A DNA stretch of 64,000 nucleotides from Aquincola sp. (GCA_022841885.1 JALHQP010000001.1:88482-152481); one strand, 5' to 3'; shown: positions 36,921 through 48,542, counted from the stretch's first letter. Made by a program: numbers and translations. The notes: a model not told the origin generated them from the letters alone.

Positions 36921-38332
36921 GCGTCCGGCAGCAGGTGCGCGATCGAGTTCGCGTAGTAGCGCAGCAGCGGTGCTTCATCCGTGCGGGCGCGGTACAGCCC
37001 GTCGACCGCGTCGACCAGATGGCGCTGCACCAGCATGCGCAGGCCGGCGCCGACCGCATAGTCCCAGTCGCTGCGCGGGACGTACAGGCGCGCGTTGCGG
37101 GCTTCGAGGTGGCGCACCAGTGCGCCGACCGCCGACTTGAGTTCGAGCTCGCCGATCGCGTGCTCGCCCTGCTGCAGCAGCACCGTGGCCACCAGCGGCA
37201 CCGGCAGCACCGGGATCAGGCGGCCCACCTCGTCCATCAGGTGGCGACCGAGCGCGGCTACCTCGGCCTGGCGCTGCTCCTTCGGCAGATGGTCGAAGTC
37301 GATGTCGCGCGCGGCGGCCCAGGCCCGCACCGACACCGGCGTGCCGAAGTTGACGCAGGCATAACCCAGCCGGTGCCAGCGGCTGCGCAGCAGCAGCCAC
37401 AGCTGATCGGCGACGAAGCGCAGCGTGCGCCAGCCGGCACGCATGCGGCCCGACTTCGGTGCGGCTGCGTCGCCCGACAGCAGCTGCGTGCGGTCCTCGA
37501 GCACGCGGTCGTAGTTCAGGCCCAGCGGCACGAACACCAGGTCGCGCTCGCCATGGGTGTGAAAGCCGCGCAGCATGTAGTCGAGCACGCCGAAGCGAGG
37601 CTCGCGCATGCGGCCGTCCTTCGTCAAGCCGCCTTCAGGGTAGACCGCCTGCGTGACGCCAGCCTCGGTGGCCATCGCGATGTAGCGCTCGAGCACGCGC
37701 CGGTACAGCTCGTCCTTCGAGTTGCGGCGCACGAAGTAGGCGCCCATCGCACGGATCAGCTGCTGCAGGCCCCACACGCGCGCCCACTCGCCCACCGCGT
37801 AGCTCAGTGCCGCGCGCTCGGCCGCGAGGTAGCTGGCAATGATGTAGTCCATGTTGCTGCGATGGTTCATCACGAACACCACCGTCGCGTCCTGGGGGAT
37901 CGCGTTCAGGCCCGCGTCGTCGGTGTAGCCGATGCGCACGCGGTACAGGAAGCGTGACAGGTTCTTGCCGACCCAGTAGCCGAGGCGGAAGTACACGTAG
38001 GCGTTGAAGGCCGGCACGATCTCGCGCGCGTAGCGCTGCACCTGGTCCAGCGCCACCTCGCGCGGCATGCCGCGCGCGTCGGCGAAGGCCTGCGCCGCCA
38101 GTTGGACCTTGTCGTCGAAGATCAGGCGGTCGATCAGCGCCTGGCGCCGCACCTGCTGGAACGGGCGGATCGAGATCTTCAGGCGCCGCCCCACCTCGTC
38201 GAGCACGCGGTTGGCGCGGCTGCGCACGAACCAGCGCGCGCTGGGCATCAGCAGGCGGTCGAGCAGCGCCCAGGCTGCCAGCGCGCCGATCAGCAGTGCG
38301 AGCCACAGCGGCAGGGTGATGCTCGTGGACAT
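36917..38332 (-). CDS. Glycerol-phosphate acyltransferase family protein (PlsB/PlsC domain)
   Basis: A 471-residue membrane enzyme with one N-terminal membrane segment (about 8-28) and an acyltransferase domain. The catalytic block NHRSNMD (NHx4D) is clear, followed by the EGG motif in VYPEGGLTKDG. Such enzymes transfer fatty acyl groups to glycerol-3-phosphate or lysophosphatidate at the inner membrane. At 471 residues it is longer than a typical PlsC (about 250) and shorter than E. coli PlsB (about 800), so the exact acceptor is uncertain. It is followed, with a 4-base overlap, by a lipoprotein gene. Confidence 0.85.
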   Translation of the reverse strand: MSTSITLPLWLALLIGALAAWALLDRLLMPSARWFVRSRANRVLDEVGRRLKISIRPFQQVRRQALIDRLIFDDKVQLAAQAFADARGMPREVALDQVQRYAREIVPAFNAYVYFRLGYWVGKNLSRFLYRVRIGYTDDAGLNAIPQDATVVFVMNHRSNMDYIIASYLAAERAALSYAVGEWARVWGLQQLIRAMGAYFVRRNSKDELYRRVLERYIAMATEAGVTQAVYPEGGLTKDGRMREPRFGVLDYMLRGFHTHGERDLVFVPLGLNYDRVLEDRTQLLSGDAAAPKSGRMRAGWRTLRFVADQLWLLLRSRWHRLGYACVNFGTPVSVRAWAAARDIDFDHLPKEQRQAEVAALGRHLMDEVGRLIPVLPVPLVATVLLQQGEHAIGELELKSAVGALVRHLEARNARLYVPRSDWDYAVGAGLRMLVQRHLVDAVDGLYRARTDEAPLLRYYANSIAHLLPDA

Positions 38333-38381
38333 GGGCCTCCTCGGTCCGGGCGCATGCTACGGCCTGCCGGATACTGCGGGC

Positions 38382-38867
38382 ATGCACGACTTCCCCACGT
38401 CGCCGCCCGGACTGGCGCCGCTGCTGCGGCTCGAGGTCGAGGTCGGCGAGTTGGTCACGCTGGGGGCCATGGCCACCGGCGAGCGGCGGGTGGTGGCCAT
38501 CACCGGCGGTCGCTTCGAGGGCGCGGGCGCCCTGCAGGGCTGGCAGGGCGCGGTGCTGCCCGGCGGCGCCGACTGGCAGCTGCTGCGCGCCGACGGCGTG
38601 CTCGAGGTCGACGCGCGCTACGTGCTGCAGGACGCGCAAGGTGCGCGTGTGCAGGTCGTGAGCCAGGGCCTGCGCCACGGCCCGCCCGAGGTGATTGCCG
38701 CGCTCGGGCGCGGCGAGTCCGTGGACCCCGTCGCCTACTATTTCCGCACCGCGATGCGCTTCGAGGCCGCGGCGCCGTCGTTGCAGCCGCTCAACCGCAC
38801 GATCGCCGTGGCATTTGGTGCGCGCGACGCGCGACTGGTGCGCCTGTCGGTGTACGCGCTGACCTGA
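38382..38867 (+). CDS. DUF3237 family protein
   Basis: A 161-residue protein starting MHDFPTSPPGLAPLLRLEVE. The pattern of a small beta-barrel domain with GARRVVxITGGRFEG-like, LPGGADWQLLRADGVLEVDARY and YYFRTAMRFE segments matches DUF3237. The function of this family is not established. The frame extends far upstream over the opposite-strand acyltransferase, but the ATG at 38382 is where family-like sequence begins. It faces a leftward gene on each side, so it is a single-gene unit. Confidence 0.8.
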   Translation: MHDFPTSPPGLAPLLRLEVEVGELVTLGAMATGERRVVAITGGRFEGAGALQGWQGAVLPGGADWQLLRADGVLEVDARYVLQDAQGARVQVVSQGLRHGPPEVIAALGRGESVDPVAYYFRTAMRFEAAAPSLQPLNRTIAVAFGARDARLVRLSVYALT

Positions 38868-38876
38868 CTGGCGGCC

Positions 38877-39089
38877 TCAGTCGCCGCCGATCATCCACTT
38901 GATCACGCCCTTCGCGATGAAGCCGATCATGCCGAAGCCGAGCACGAGGAAGAGCACGAAGGTGCCCATGCGGCCGGCCTTCGATTCGCGCGAGAGCTGC
39001 CAGATGATGAAGAACATGTAGCCGATGAACGCGGCCACGCCGAAGGTCATGCCGAACCAGGCGATCTGCGCCTCGTCGTAGCCGAACAT
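38877..39089 (-). CDS. Small two-helix membrane protein, DUF2788 family
   Basis: A 70-residue protein, MFGYDEAQIAWFGMTFGVAA onward, with two hydrophobic segments (about 10-32 and 43-65) separated by the basic loop SRESKAGRMG. Length and layout match DUF2788, found in beta- and gammaproteobacteria and of unknown function. Its ATG shares one base with the stop of the upstream DUF2189 gene (TGATG), so the pair is translationally coupled. Confidence 0.8.
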   Translation of the reverse strand: MFGYDEAQIAWFGMTFGVAAFIGYMFFIIWQLSRESKAGRMGTFVLFLVLGFGMIGFIAKGVIKWMIGGD

Positions 39090-39868
39090 CAGGCCTCCGG
39101 CGTCGAGGCGGGCTCGTCGGGCGGCACGCAGTCGCGGTAGGCGTGCCAGCTCGCGTGCGCGAGCAGCGGCACGACGACAATCAGCCCGAGCAGCAGCGTG
39201 GCCATGCCCAGGGCGGTGAGCGCCATCACGACGAAGGCCCACAACGCCATCGGTCCCGGCGCGGCGAGCACGACACGCCAGCTCGCGAGCACCGCGTCGA
39301 GCACGCGCACCGGCCGGTCGAGCAGCAACGGAATCGCCACTGCGCTGCTCGCGAACACCGGCGCGGCCAGCGCGCCACCGAGCAGCACCCAGGCCTCGAA
39401 CGCCCAGCCGTGCTCGGCCAGCACCACATGGCGCAGGAAGTCGGCCGGCGTGTCCACGCGCTGCGGCGTGAAGCCGGTGACGAAGGAGGCCGAGGTCAAC
39501 ACCCAGCCCGTGCCGGCGAGCGCGAGCAGCGCGCCGAAGCGCATCAGGCGCCGTGCCTGCGCCCCGCGCGGCCACCAGGCGAGCATGGCCACGTCCATCG
39601 TGTGCGCGGCGCTCGAATCCTCGCCGCGCTCGAGCGCGCGGCTCACCGCGTACAGGCCGGTGGCGAGTACCGGTGCCACCAGCAGGAAGCCGCTGAACGC
39701 GCCGGCCAGGGCCCAGAAGCGGTCGTGCAGCAGGGCGAACACGAGGGCGCCGAACAGCGCCAGCGTCAGGCCATGCGACAGGCCCGGCCAGGGGGCGCGG
39801 GCCAGGTCGCGCGCGCCGAGCTTGAGCCAGCGCCAGGGATGGGCGAGGGTGATCGGCGGCGGTGTCAT
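39089..39868 (-). CDS. DUF2189 polytopic membrane protein
   Basis: A 259-residue inner-membrane protein with about six hydrophobic segments (for example LTLALFGALVFALLH, FSGFLLVAPVLATGLYAVSR, MALWAFVVMALTALGMATLL). The N-terminal WRWLKLGARDLARAPWPGLSHG motif and the SGFLLVAPVLATGLY segment are typical of DUF2189, formerly described as cytochrome c oxidase-associated membrane proteins. No cofactor-binding residues are evident. It is coupled to the DUF2788 gene. Confidence 0.82.
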   Translation of the reverse strand: MTPPPITLAHPWRWLKLGARDLARAPWPGLSHGLTLALFGALVFALLHDRFWALAGAFSGFLLVAPVLATGLYAVSRALERGEDSSAAHTMDVAMLAWWPRGAQARRLMRFGALLALAGTGWVLTSASFVTGFTPQRVDTPADFLRHVVLAEHGWAFEAWVLLGGALAAPVFASSAVAIPLLLDRPVRVLDAVLASWRVVLAAPGPMALWAFVVMALTALGMATLLLGLIVVVPLLAHASWHAYRDCVPPDEPASTPEA

Positions 39869-39917
39869 GGGCCGATGATGCCGCGCGCCCGGCCTGCGCG
39901 GCTTGATCTGCCGCGGC

Positions 39918-40979
39918 TCAGACGGCGGCCAGCAGGCGCCGTGCGGCCTCGGCCTGGGTCTCGGGCCGGCCGTCGGCCACGTCGAGCGTCAGGGCCTGCG
40001 CGTAGCCGGCGAAGTGCCGCTCGCTCGAGCGCAGGTAGAGCGGGTCGTAGTGCTGCGCCATCAGGTCGGCGAAGAGCGCGGCCCACTCGCCCGCGCGCGC
40101 CTGCGCCTGCCACTGCGTCACCTGCGCCTTGCCGCGCAGCTCGGTCAGCGCGCTCAAGTGTTCGCAGAAGCGTTCGACCTGCCGGGCGTAGAAGCCGTAC
40201 TCCTCGAGCAGCAGCTGCACCCGTGCGTCGTCGGGCATCTGCACGATCACGCAGCGGCCGTCGGCGCGCATGCGCTCGATCAGCGCCTCGGGCAGGTGCA
40301 GCTGGCCGATGCGGCGGCTCTCGCTCTCGACGAACACCGGCTTGGACGCATCGAAGCGCGACAAGGCCTGCCACAGCGCCATCTCGAAACCCTTCTGCGA
40401 GGGCTGGCTCTCGTCCGGCAGGCCGCCGAGCACGCTGCCGCGGTGGCGCGCCAGGGCCTCGAGGTCGAGCACCTGCGCACCGGCGGCGGCGAGCGCCTGC
40501 AACAGCCGCGTCTTGCCGCTGCCGGTACGCCCGCCGATGACGACGAAGCGCAGCGCGCCCGGCAGCACATCGAGCTGCTCGCGCACGACCGTGCGGAAGG
40601 CCTTGTAGCCGCCCTGCAGCACCTGGACCCGGAAGCCGATCTGGCCCAGGAACCAGGACAGCGCACCGCTGCGCTGGCCGCCACGCCAGCAGTACACGAG
40701 CGGGTGCCAGTGCTGCGGCTTGTCCTGCGCATGCGCCTCCAGGTGTTCGGCGATGCGGCGTGCGACGATGGCGGCGCCGCGCTTGCGCGCGTCGAAGGTC
40801 GAGACCTGCTTGTACTCGGTGCCGACGGTGCGGCGCTCGTCGTCGTCGAGCACCGGCCAGTTGACGGCACCCGGCAGGTGGTCCTCGGCGTACTCGGCCG
40901 GCGAACGGGCGTCGATGATGGCGTCGAACGCGCCCAGCTTCGCGGCAGCATCGGCTGCGACGATGGGACGGACGCTCAC
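39918..40979 (-). CDS. mnmH: tRNA 2-selenouridine synthase
   Basis: A 353-residue enzyme that replaces sulfur by selenium at the wobble 2-thiouridine of certain tRNAs, using selenophosphate. The N-terminal rhodanese domain has IDARSPAEYAEDHLPGA and the catalytic Cys loop YCWRGGQRSG. The C-terminal P-loop is GGRTGSGKT. The start is a GTG at 40979, next to the glnD stop (7 bases between the genes). It needs selenophosphate from SelD, which is not in the window. Confidence 0.92.
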   Translation of the reverse strand: MSVRPIVAADAAAKLGAFDAIIDARSPAEYAEDHLPGAVNWPVLDDDERRTVGTEYKQVSTFDARKRGAAIVARRIAEHLEAHAQDKPQHWHPLVYCWRGGQRSGALSWFLGQIGFRVQVLQGGYKAFRTVVREQLDVLPGALRFVVIGGRTGSGKTRLLQALAAAGAQVLDLEALARHRGSVLGGLPDESQPSQKGFEMALWQALSRFDASKPVFVESESRRIGQLHLPEALIERMRADGRCVIVQMPDDARVQLLLEEYGFYARQVERFCEHLSALTELRGKAQVTQWQAQARAGEWAALFADLMAQHYDPLYLRSSERHFAGYAQALTLDVADGRPETQAEAARRLLAAV

Positions 40980-40986
40980 GAGGAGC

Positions 40987-43587
40987 TCATGCCGGCTGCG
41001 CCAGCGAATCGAGCAGCTCGCTCTCGATCGCGATCTGGGTGCGGTTGTGCTGCAGCTCGGCGCCGTCGACGAGGAAGGTGTCCTCGACGCGTTCGCCCAG
41101 CGTGCTGATCTTGGCCAGCTGCAGGTTGATGCGGTGCTTCGCGAGCACGCGCGCGATGCCGTAGAGCAGGCCGCTGCGGTCGCTCGCGCTCACCGACAGG
41201 ATCCAACGCTGCGCGCGTTCGTCCGGCCGCAGCGTGATGCGCGGCGTGACCGGGAAGCTCTTGACGCGCCTCGACACGCGGCCGCGCCGCGGCTCGGGCA
41301 AGGCACCGAGGGTGGTGAGCGCGCCGACGAGCTGGGTCTCGACCAGCGAGATCAGGTCGCGGTAGCCGGCGCTGTCGTCGACGTTGGGGTGCACGACCTG
41401 GAAGGTGTCCAGGCCATAGCCGGCGCGCGTGGTGTGCACCTTGGCGTCGAGCACCGAGAAGCCCGCGTTGTCGAAGTAGCCGCAGATGCGCGCGAACACG
41501 TCGGGCACGTCGGGCGTGTAGACCAGCACCTGCAGGCCCTCGCCGACCGACGACGCGCGCGCATGCACGACGGGCACCTCGGTCTTGACATGGCGCCACA
41601 ACACGCGCGCATGCCAGGCGATGTCCGCCGGGTCGTGGCGCATGAAGTAGCCCAGGTCCAGCGTGTCCCACAGCGGCTTCTCGGTGTCGGGCAGCTGCGA
41701 GGCCAGGGCCAGCAGAGAGCGCGCCTCGGCCTTGCGCGACTCGATCTCGGTCTCGACACTCGGCTTGGCGCCGCCGAGCGCACGCAGCGTCAGGCGGTAC
41801 AGGTCTTCCAGCAACTTGCCCTTCCAGGCGTTCCACACCTTCGGGCTGGTGCCGCGGATGTCGGCCACGGTGAGCAGGTACAGCGCGGTCAGCGTGCGCT
41901 GGTCGCGCACCTGGGCCGCGAAGGCGGCAATGACTTCGGGGTCCGACAGGTCCTCCTTCTGCGCCACATGGCTCATCGTCAGGTGGTGCCGCACCAGGAA
42001 CTCGATCAGCTTCGCGTCCTCGCCGCCGATGCCGTGCTCGCGGCAGAAACGTCGCACCTCGCTGCCGCCGAGCTGCGAGTGGTCGCCGCCGCGGCCCTTG
42101 GCCACGTCGTGGAACAGCGCCGCCACCAGCAGCACGTAGGGCCGTTCGAACTGCGACGCGAGCTGCGAGCAGAAGGGGTACTCGTGCGCGTGCTCGGGGA
42201 TGAAGAAACGGCGCACGTTGCGCACCACCATCAGGATGTGCTGGTCCACGGTGTAGACGTGGAACAGGTCGTGCTGCATCTGGCCGACGATGCGGCGGAA
42301 CACCCACAGGTAGCGCCCCAGCACCGAGGTCTGGTTCATCAGCCGCATCACATGCGTCTGACCCAGCGGCTGGTGCAGGATCTCGATGAAGCGCGCGCGG
42401 TTCACCGGGTCGCGCCGGAACGCGGCGTCCATTGCGTTGCGCGCGTTGTAGAGCGCACGCAGGGTGCGCGCCGACAGGCCCTTCAGGCCCGGCTGCTGCT
42501 GGTAGAGCAGAAAGGTCTCGAGGACGGCGTGCGGCTCGCGCTTGTACAGATCGTCGTCGACCACCTCGATCAGGCCGCTGCGGTCGAAGAAACGCTCGTT
42601 GATCGGTCGCATCGGCAGGGCTTCGCTGCCCAGGATGCGCTCCTCGATGTTGAGCATCAGGATCTGGTTCAGCTGCGCCACCGCCTTGGCGGCCCAGTAG
42701 TAGCGCCGCATCAGCAGCTCGGACACGCGCTGGCCATGCTTCGGTTTGAGGCCGAAGCTGGTGGCCACCGCGGTCTGCAGGTCGAACACCAGGCGGTCCT
42801 CGCGCCGCCCGGCGATGGTGTGCAGGCGCGCGCGGATCATCTTCAGCACGCCTTCGTTGCGCTGCAGCTGCTTGACCTCGAAGGGCGTGGCCAGGCCCTT
42901 GGCGCCCAGCTCGGCCCAGCTGCGGCCCAGGCCCGCCGCGCGCGCCACCCACAGCAGCACCTGCAGGTCGCGCAGTCCGCCCGGGCTTTCCTTGCAGTTG
43001 GGCTCGAGCGAGTAGGCCGTGTCCTCGTACTTGGTGTGGCGCTGGCGCATCTCCAGCGTCTTGGCGCGCAGGAAGGTGCGCGGATCCATGTCCTGGCCCA
43101 GGCGCTGGCGCAGGGCGACGAACAGGCGCTTGGTGCCGGCCACGTGGCGGCTCTCGAGCAGCGCGGTCTGCACCGTCACGTCGCGCGCCGACTCGACCGC
43201 ACACTCCTCGATCGTGCGCACCGACGAGCCGATCTCCAGCCCGATGTCCCAGCACGCGGTGATGAAGCGCTCGACCGACGGCCGCGCCGCCTCGGTGCCC
43301 ACGTCGTCGGGCAGCAGCACCAGCACGTCGACGTCGGAGTGCGGGAACAGTTCGCCGCGGCCATAACCGCCGGCGGCCACCAGCGCCGCGCCGGCCGGCA
43401 GCTGGCTCGCGATCCAGAGCTCGGTCAGCGTGGTGTCGACCAGGCGCGCCAGGCCGCGGATCAGGGAGGTGGCCGCCTGGGCGCTCGGGCGCGCGGCGGC
43501 AAAGGTCTCGAGCAGTGCGTTCTTGTCGGCGCCCAGCTTCAGGCGCATGCGCGCCAAGCCCTGGGTCGGCTGCGGGACGGCCGACAT
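40987..43587 (-). CDS. glnD: [Protein-PII] uridylyltransferase / uridylyl-removing enzyme
   Basis: An 866-residue bifunctional nitrogen sensor that adds UMP to PII proteins at low glutamine and removes it at high glutamine. Domains in order: nucleotidyltransferase with [15 protein letters not shown] (about 72-86), a helical region, an HD hydrolase domain with [12 protein letters not shown], and two C-terminal ACT domains ([19 protein letters not shown] and [20 protein letters not shown]). Length is normal. It starts 7 bases after map ends and is followed by mnmH, so map-glnD-mnmH is probably one operon. Confidence 0.96.
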   Translation of the reverse strand: MSAVPQPTQGLARMRLKLGADKNALLETFAAARPSAQAATSLIRGLARLVDTTLTELWIASQLPAGAALVAAGGYGRGELFPHSDVDVLVLLPDDVGTEAARPSVERFITACWDIGLEIGSSVRTIEECAVESARDVTVQTALLESRHVAGTKRLFVALRQRLGQDMDPRTFLRAKTLEMRQRHTKYEDTAYSLEPNCKESPGGLRDLQVLLWVARAAGLGRSWAELGAKGLATPFEVKQLQRNEGVLKMIRARLHTIAGRREDRLVFDLQTAVATSFGLKPKHGQRVSELLMRRYYWAAKAVAQLNQILMLNIEERILGSEALPMRPINERFFDRSGLIEVVDDDLYKREPHAVLETFLLYQQQPGLKGLSARTLRALYNARNAMDAAFRRDPVNRARFIEILHQPLGQTHVMRLMNQTSVLGRYLWVFRRIVGQMQHDLFHVYTVDQHILMVVRNVRRFFIPEHAHEYPFCSQLASQFERPYVLLVAALFHDVAKGRGGDHSQLGGSEVRRFCREHGIGGEDAKLIEFLVRHHLTMSHVAQKEDLSDPEVIAAFAAQVRDQRTLTALYLLTVADIRGTSPKVWNAWKGKLLEDLYRLTLRALGGAKPSVETEIESRKAEARSLLALASQLPDTEKPLWDTLDLGYFMRHDPADIAWHARVLWRHVKTEVPVVHARASSVGEGLQVLVYTPDVPDVFARICGYFDNAGFSVLDAKVHTTRAGYGLDTFQVVHPNVDDSAGYRDLISLVETQLVGALTTLGALPEPRRGRVSRRVKSFPVTPRITLRPDERAQRWILSVSASDRSGLLYGIARVLAKHRINLQLAKISTLGERVEDTFLVDGAELQHNRTQIAIESELLDSLAQPA

Positions 43588-43594
43588 GGCAGCG

Positions 43595-44458
43595 TCAGGC
43601 CGTGGCGGCGACGGCGGCGGGCTGGGCGGTTCCGTAGCCCGCGGTCGCGAACGGCGGCGGCGGCGGGCTGCCGGCCGACACCGTGAGCACTTCGTAGCCG
43701 GTCTCGGTGACGACCACGGTGTGCTCCCACTGCGCCGACAGCGAGCGGTCCTTGGTGACGATGGTCCAGCCGTCGTAGTGGCCGCCCTTGCGGTCCTCGC
43801 GGATGTCGCGCCGGCCGGCGTTGATCATCGGCTCGACCGTGAACACCATGCCCGGCACCAGCTCCTCGAGCGTGCCGGGGCGGCCGTAGTGCAGCACCTG
43901 CGGCTCCTCGTGGAAGCGCTGGCCGATGCCGTGGCCGCAGAACTCGCGCACCACCGAGAAGCCGGCGTTCTCGGCGAAGGTCTGGATCGCATGGCCGATG
44001 TCGCCCAGGCGCGCGCCGGGCTTGACTCTCACGATGCCCTTCCACATGGCCTCGAAGGTCACGTGACACAGGCGCTTCGCGGCGATGCTGCCCTCGCCGA
44101 CGACGAACATGCGGCTGTTGTCGCCGTGCCAGCCTTCCTTGGTGATCACGGTGACGTCGATGTTGACGATGTCGCCGCTCTTCAAGGGCCGTTCGACCGG
44201 GATGCCGTGGCAGACCTCGTGGTTGACCGAGGTGCACAGCGACGCCGGGTAGGGCGGGTAGCCGGCCGGCGCGTAGTTCAGCGTCGCCGGCACCGTGCCC
44301 TGCACGTTGACCATGTAGTCGTGCGCCAGCTTGTCGATCTGCAGTGTCGTGATGCCCGGCACCACGTGCGGCGTCAGGAAGTCCAGCACCTCGGACGCGA
44401 GGCGGCCCGCCACGCGCATGGCGTCGATGTCGGTGGGGGTCTTGAGGGTGATCGTCAT
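43595..44458 (-). CDS. map: Methionine aminopeptidase type I
   Basis: A 287-residue enzyme removing N-terminal methionine from new proteins. Metal ligands of the pita-bread fold are visible: the two Asp residues in NIDVTVI and HGDNSRMF, His in GHGIG, Glu in FTVEPM and Glu in [19 protein letters not shown] is the family signature. The C-terminus is extended by about 25 residues rich in Pro and Ala ([16 protein letters not shown]), beyond the usual end. The same frame stays open far upstream, antisense to purL, but conserved sequence begins at [12 protein letters not shown]. Confidence 0.95.
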   Translation of the reverse strand: MTITLKTPTDIDAMRVAGRLASEVLDFLTPHVVPGITTLQIDKLAHDYMVNVQGTVPATLNYAPAGYPPYPASLCTSVNHEVCHGIPVERPLKSGDIVNIDVTVITKEGWHGDNSRMFVVGEGSIAAKRLCHVTFEAMWKGIVRVKPGARLGDIGHAIQTFAENAGFSVVREFCGHGIGQRFHEEPQVLHYGRPGTLEELVPGMVFTVEPMINAGRRDIREDRKGGHYDGWTIVTKDRSLSAQWEHTVVVTETGYEVLTVSAGSPPPPPFATAGYGTAQPAAVAATA

Positions 44459-44500
44459 CGCAGGGTCGGCCAACGGCGCGGGATTATCCCACCCGGCCCG

Positions 44501-44506
44501 TAAAAT
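44501..44506 (+). promoter_or_regulatory. Possible -10 element for purL
   Basis: TAAAAT at 44501-44506, in an otherwise GC-rich 102-base gap between the divergent map and purL genes, is a good match to a sigma-70 -10 element and lies 55 bases before the purL ATG. No matching -35 is clear at the usual spacing, so this is a weak call. Confidence 0.3.
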
Positions 44507-44560
44507 CGCGGCCTCCGGTCCAGAAGCCCGCGCCGCGAGCGGGCGCAGCCCCACCCCCGC

Positions 44561-47500
44561 ATGACTTCCGCCCCCAAGCACCTGATGCATTTCGAGGGCG
44601 GCAACGCCCTGTCCGCCTTCCGCGCCCAGGGGCTGTTGGCGCGGCTGGCCGAGACCTGCCCACGCATCGTCAGCGTCACGGCGCGCCATGTGCACTGGGT
44701 CTGGAGCGATGCGATGCTGGACCGGGTCACCCTGGACAAGCTGGCCGCGCTGCTGAGCTACGGCGACCCGGCGCCGGCCGACGCCGACGGCGCGCTGGTG
44801 GTCGTGATGCCGCGCCTGGGCACCGTGTCGCCCTGGGCCAGCAAGGCCACCGACATCGCGCACAACTGCGGCCTGCCGATCCACCGCGTCGAGCGGGTCA
44901 CCGAGTTCCGGCTGCAGGTCAAGGGTGGGTTGCTGGGCAGCAAGCCCTTGTCGGCCGACGAACTGCGCGCCACCGCGGCGCGGCTGCACGACCGCATGAC
45001 CGAGCATGTGGCCTTCGAGCGCGAGGCGGCGCGCCACCTGTTCGACGCGCGCGAGGCCGAGCCGATGGCGCATGTGGACGTGCTGGGCCGCGGCCGCGTG
45101 GCGCTCGAGGGCGCCAACGTCGAGTTCGGCCTCGCGCTGTCGGACGACGAGATCGACTACCTTATCGCCGCTTTCCAGGGTCTCGCGCGCAACCCGACCG
45201 ATGTCGAGCTGATGATGTTCGCGCAGGCCAACAGCGAGCACTGCCGGCACAAGATCTTCAACGCCGAGTTCGTCATCGACGGCGCGAAGCAGCCACTGTC
45301 GATGTTCGGCATGATCCGCCACACCGAGAAGACCTCGCCGCAGCACACCGTCATCGCCTACGCCGACAACGCGGCGGTGATGGAAGGCGGCCCGGCCGAA
45401 CGCTGGATGCCGCAGGGCTTCACCAATGCGCCGCCCTACGGCGCGCGCGAGACGACCGCGCATGTGCTGATGAAGGTGGAGACGCACAACCACCCGACCG
45501 CGATCTCTCCGCACCCGGGGGCTTCCACCGGCGCCGGCGGCGAGATCCGCGACGAGGGCGCCACCGGCCGCGGCGCGCGGCCGAAGGCGGGGCTGACCGG
45601 CTTCTCGGTGTCGAACCTGCATCTGCCGGGTACCGACGAGCCCTGGGAGAAGGACCCGGTCGGCAAGCCCGAGCACATCGCGAGTGCGCTGCAGATCATG
45701 ACCGAGGGGCCGCTCGGCGGCGCGGCGTTCAACAACGAGTTCGGCCGGCCGAATCTCGGCGGCTACTTCCGCGTCTTCGAGCAGGACGTGGCGGGCGTGC
45801 GCCGCGGCTACCACAAACCGATCATGATCGCCGGCGGCGTCGGCTCGATCGATGCCGGCCAGACGGCCAAGATTCAATTCCCCGCCGGCACGCTGCTGGT
45901 GCAACTCGGCGGCCCGGGCATGCGCATCGGCATGGGCGGCGGCGCGGCGAGTTCGATGGCCGCCGGCAGCAACACCGCGGCACTGGACTTCGACAGCGTG
46001 CAGCGCGGCAACCCCGAGATCCAGCGCCGCGCGCAGGAGGTCATCAACCACTGCTGGGCGCTCGGTGACAAGAACCCGGTGCTGGCGATCCACGACGTGG
46101 GGGCCGGCGGCATCAGCAACGCCTTCCCGGAACTGGTGGACGGCGCGGGCAAGGGCGCGCGCTTCGACCTGTCGAAGGTGCCGCTGGAGGAGACCGGCCT
46201 CGCGCCGAAGGAGGCCTGGTGCAACGAGAGCCAGGAGCGCTACGTGATCGCGCTCGACCCTGCGCTGTTGCCCCTGTTCGAGCAGATGTGCGAGCGCGAA
46301 CGCTGCCCGTTCGCGATCGTCGGCGTGGCCACGGATGCGCCGCAGCTGGTGCTGGCGGATGAGACCACGCAGGCGATCGACATGCCGATGGAGGTGCTGC
46401 TCGGCAAGCCGCCGAAGATGCTGCGCGACGTGACGCGCATCGCGCGCGCCGAGGCGCCGCTGGATCTCACCGGTGTCAAGCTCGAACAGGTGGCGCTCGA
46501 CGTGCTGCGCCACCCGACCGTGGCGAGCAAGCGCTTCCTGGTCACGATCGGCGACCGCACGGTCGGCGGCCTGAACCACCGCGACCCGATGGTCGGCCCC
46601 TGGCAGGTGCCGGTGGCCGATTGCGCGGTGACGCTGGCCGACTTCAAGGGCTTCCGTGGCGAGGCGATGGCGATGGGCGAGCGCACGCCGCTGGCCTCGC
46701 TCAATGCGCCGGCTTCGGGCCGCATGGCGGTGGCCGAGGCGATCACCAACCTGCTCGCCGCGCCGATCGAGCTGTCGCGGATCAAGCTGTCATGCAACTG
46801 GATGGCTGCCTGCGGCGAGCCGGGCGAGGACGCGGCGCTGTACGACACGGTGCACGCGGTCGGCATGCAGCTGTGCCCGGCGCTGGGCATCGGCGTGCCG
46901 GTCGGCAAGGACAGCCTGTCGATGAAGACGAGGTGGCGAGATGGCGAACGGAGCCGGCAGGTCACCGCGCCGGTGTCGCTGATCGTCACCGCTTTCGCGA
47001 CGCTCGACGACGTGCGCGGCACGCTGACGCCGCAATTGCAGCCCGGCGACACGACGCTGATCCTGATCGACCTCGGCGCCGGCCGCATGCGCCTGGGCGG
47101 CTCGATGCTGGCGCAGGTGCTGGGCCGCTTCGGCCATGAGGTGCCCGACCTCGACGAGCCGCCACGGCTGAAGGCGCTGGTGGCCTCGATCAACGCGCTG
47201 CGCGCCGACGACAAGCTGCTGGCCTACCACGACCGCAGCGACGGGGGCCTGTGGGCCGCGGTGTGCGAGATGGCCTTTGCCGGCCACCTGGGCGTGAGCC
47301 TGAACGTCGACCTGCTGGTGACCGAGGGCGACGGCATCGCCGACAGCCGCGCCGAGTACGGCGACTCGAAGAACTGGGCCAGCCAGGTGAGCGAGCGCCG
47401 CAACGAGCGCACGCTCGCTGCGCTGTTCAACGAGGAACTCGGCGCAGTGATCCAGGTGCGCACGGCCGAGCGCGACGCGGTGATGGCGGTGCTGCGCGAG

Positions 47501-48529
47501 CATGGCCTGTCGAAGTTCTCGCACACGATCGGCAAGCCCAATCCGCGCGGCGTGGTCGAGGTCTGGCGCGATGCCAAGGCGATCTTCAGCGCCCCGCTGC
47601 GCGACCTGCACCAGGTGTGGGACGAGGTCAGCTGGCGCATCGCGCGCTCGCGCGACAACCCGGCCTGCGCCGACATGGAGCACGAGGCGGCGGGCCGCAG
47701 CGACGACCCGGGCCTGCACCTGCACCTGAGCTTCGATCCGCGCCAGGCGCCGACGGTCATGAGTGCACGACCGAAGGTCGCGATCCTGCGCGAGCAGGGC
47801 GTCAACTCGCAGGTCGAGATGAGCTATGCGATGCACGCTGCGGGCTTCGACACCTTCGACGTGCACATGACCGACCTGCAGAGCGGGCGCGCGCGCCTGG
47901 ACCAGTTCGTCGGCTTCGTCGCCTGCGGCGGTTTCAGCTACGGCGACACGCTCGGCGCCGGCGAGGGCTGGGCGCGCTCGATCCTGTTCAACCCGGCGCT
48001 GGCCGAGCAGTTCGCGGCCTTCTTCAACCGCAAGGACAGCTTTGCACTCGGCGTGTGCAACGGCTGCCAGATGATGGCCGCGCTGTCGCCGATCATCCCC
48101 GGCGCCAACGAGTGGCCCAAGTTCACGCGCAACCGCAGCGAGCAGTTCGAAGGCCGGCTGGCGCTGGTGGAGGTGCTCGACTCGCCGTCGATCTTCTTCG
48201 CCGGCATGGCCGGCAGCCGGATCCCGATCGCGGTGGCGCACGGCGAAGGTTATGCCGACTTCTCGCAGCGCGGCGATGCCAGGACGGTCAAGCGCGCGAT
48301 GCGCTTCGTCGATCACCACGGCCAGCCCACCGAGGCCTACCCCGCCAACCCCAACGGCAGCCCCGAGGGCCTGACCGCGGTGACCACGGCCGACGGTCGC
48401 TTCACCGTGCTGATGCCGCACCCCGAGCGTGTGTTCCGCAACGTCCAGATGAGCTGGACCGCCGGCCACCCGGCGACGCACAGCCCGTGGATGCGCATGT
48501 TCCACAACGCCCGGCGCTGGGCCGGCTGA
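44561..48529 (+). CDS. purL: Phosphoribosylformylglycinamidine synthase (single-chain)
   Basis: A 1,322-residue enzyme of purine synthesis that converts FGAR to FGAM using glutamine and ATP. Domains in order: N-terminal PurS-like domain, linker, the two AIR-synthase-like halves ([33 protein letters not shown] and GGNAxxSSMAAG-like [15 protein letters not shown]; second half [20 protein letters not shown] and [18 protein letters not shown]) and the C-terminal glutaminase, with the nucleophile Cys in [14 protein letters not shown]. Length matches the large single-chain PurL of beta- and gammaproteobacteria. It is divergent from map. Confidence 0.97.
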   Translation: MTSAPKHLMHFEGGNALSAFRAQGLLARLAETCPRIVSVTARHVHWVWSDAMLDRVTLDKLAALLSYGDPAPADADGALVVVMPRLGTVSPWASKATDIAHNCGLPIHRVERVTEFRLQVKGGLLGSKPLSADELRATAARLHDRMTEHVAFEREAARHLFDAREAEPMAHVDVLGRGRVALEGANVEFGLALSDDEIDYLIAAFQGLARNPTDVELMMFAQANSEHCRHKIFNAEFVIDGAKQPLSMFGMIRHTEKTSPQHTVIAYADNAAVMEGGPAERWMPQGFTNAPPYGARETTAHVLMKVETHNHPTAISPHPGASTGAGGEIRDEGATGRGARPKAGLTGFSVSNLHLPGTDEPWEKDPVGKPEHIASALQIMTEGPLGGAAFNNEFGRPNLGGYFRVFEQDVAGVRRGYHKPIMIAGGVGSIDAGQTAKIQFPAGTLLVQLGGPGMRIGMGGGAASSMAAGSNTAALDFDSVQRGNPEIQRRAQEVINHCWALGDKNPVLAIHDVGAGGISNAFPELVDGAGKGARFDLSKVPLEETGLAPKEAWCNESQERYVIALDPALLPLFEQMCERERCPFAIVGVATDAPQLVLADETTQAIDMPMEVLLGKPPKMLRDVTRIARAEAPLDLTGVKLEQVALDVLRHPTVASKRFLVTIGDRTVGGLNHRDPMVGPWQVPVADCAVTLADFKGFRGEAMAMGERTPLASLNAPASGRMAVAEAITNLLAAPIELSRIKLSCNWMAACGEPGEDAALYDTVHAVGMQLCPALGIGVPVGKDSLSMKTRWRDGERSRQVTAPVSLIVTAFATLDDVRGTLTPQLQPGDTTLILIDLGAGRMRLGGSMLAQVLGRFGHEVPDLDEPPRLKALVASINALRADDKLLAYHDRSDGGLWAAVCEMAFAGHLGVSLNVDLLVTEGDGIADSRAEYGDSKNWASQVSERRNERTLAALFNEELGAVIQVRTAERDAVMAVLREHGLSKFSHTIGKPNPRGVVEVWRDAKAIFSAPLRDLHQVWDEVSWRIARSRDNPACADMEHEAAGRSDDPGLHLHLSFDPRQAPTVMSARPKVAILREQGVNSQVEMSYAMHAAGFDTFDVHMTDLQSGRARLDQFVGFVACGGFSYGDTLGAGEGWARSILFNPALAEQFAAFFNRKDSFALGVCNGCQMMAALSPIIPGANEWPKFTRNRSEQFEGRLALVEVLDSPSIFFAGMAGSRIPIAVAHGEGYADFSQRGDARTVKRAMRFVDHHGQPTEAYPANPNGSPEGLTAVTTADGRFTVLMPHPERVFRNVQMSWTAGHPATHSPWMRMFHNARRWAG

Positions 48530-48542
48530 ACGCGGGACAGCG

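Noticed and set aside
40720..43686. A plus-strand open frame of 988 codons
   Set aside because: Opposite glnD, whose domains are all intact.
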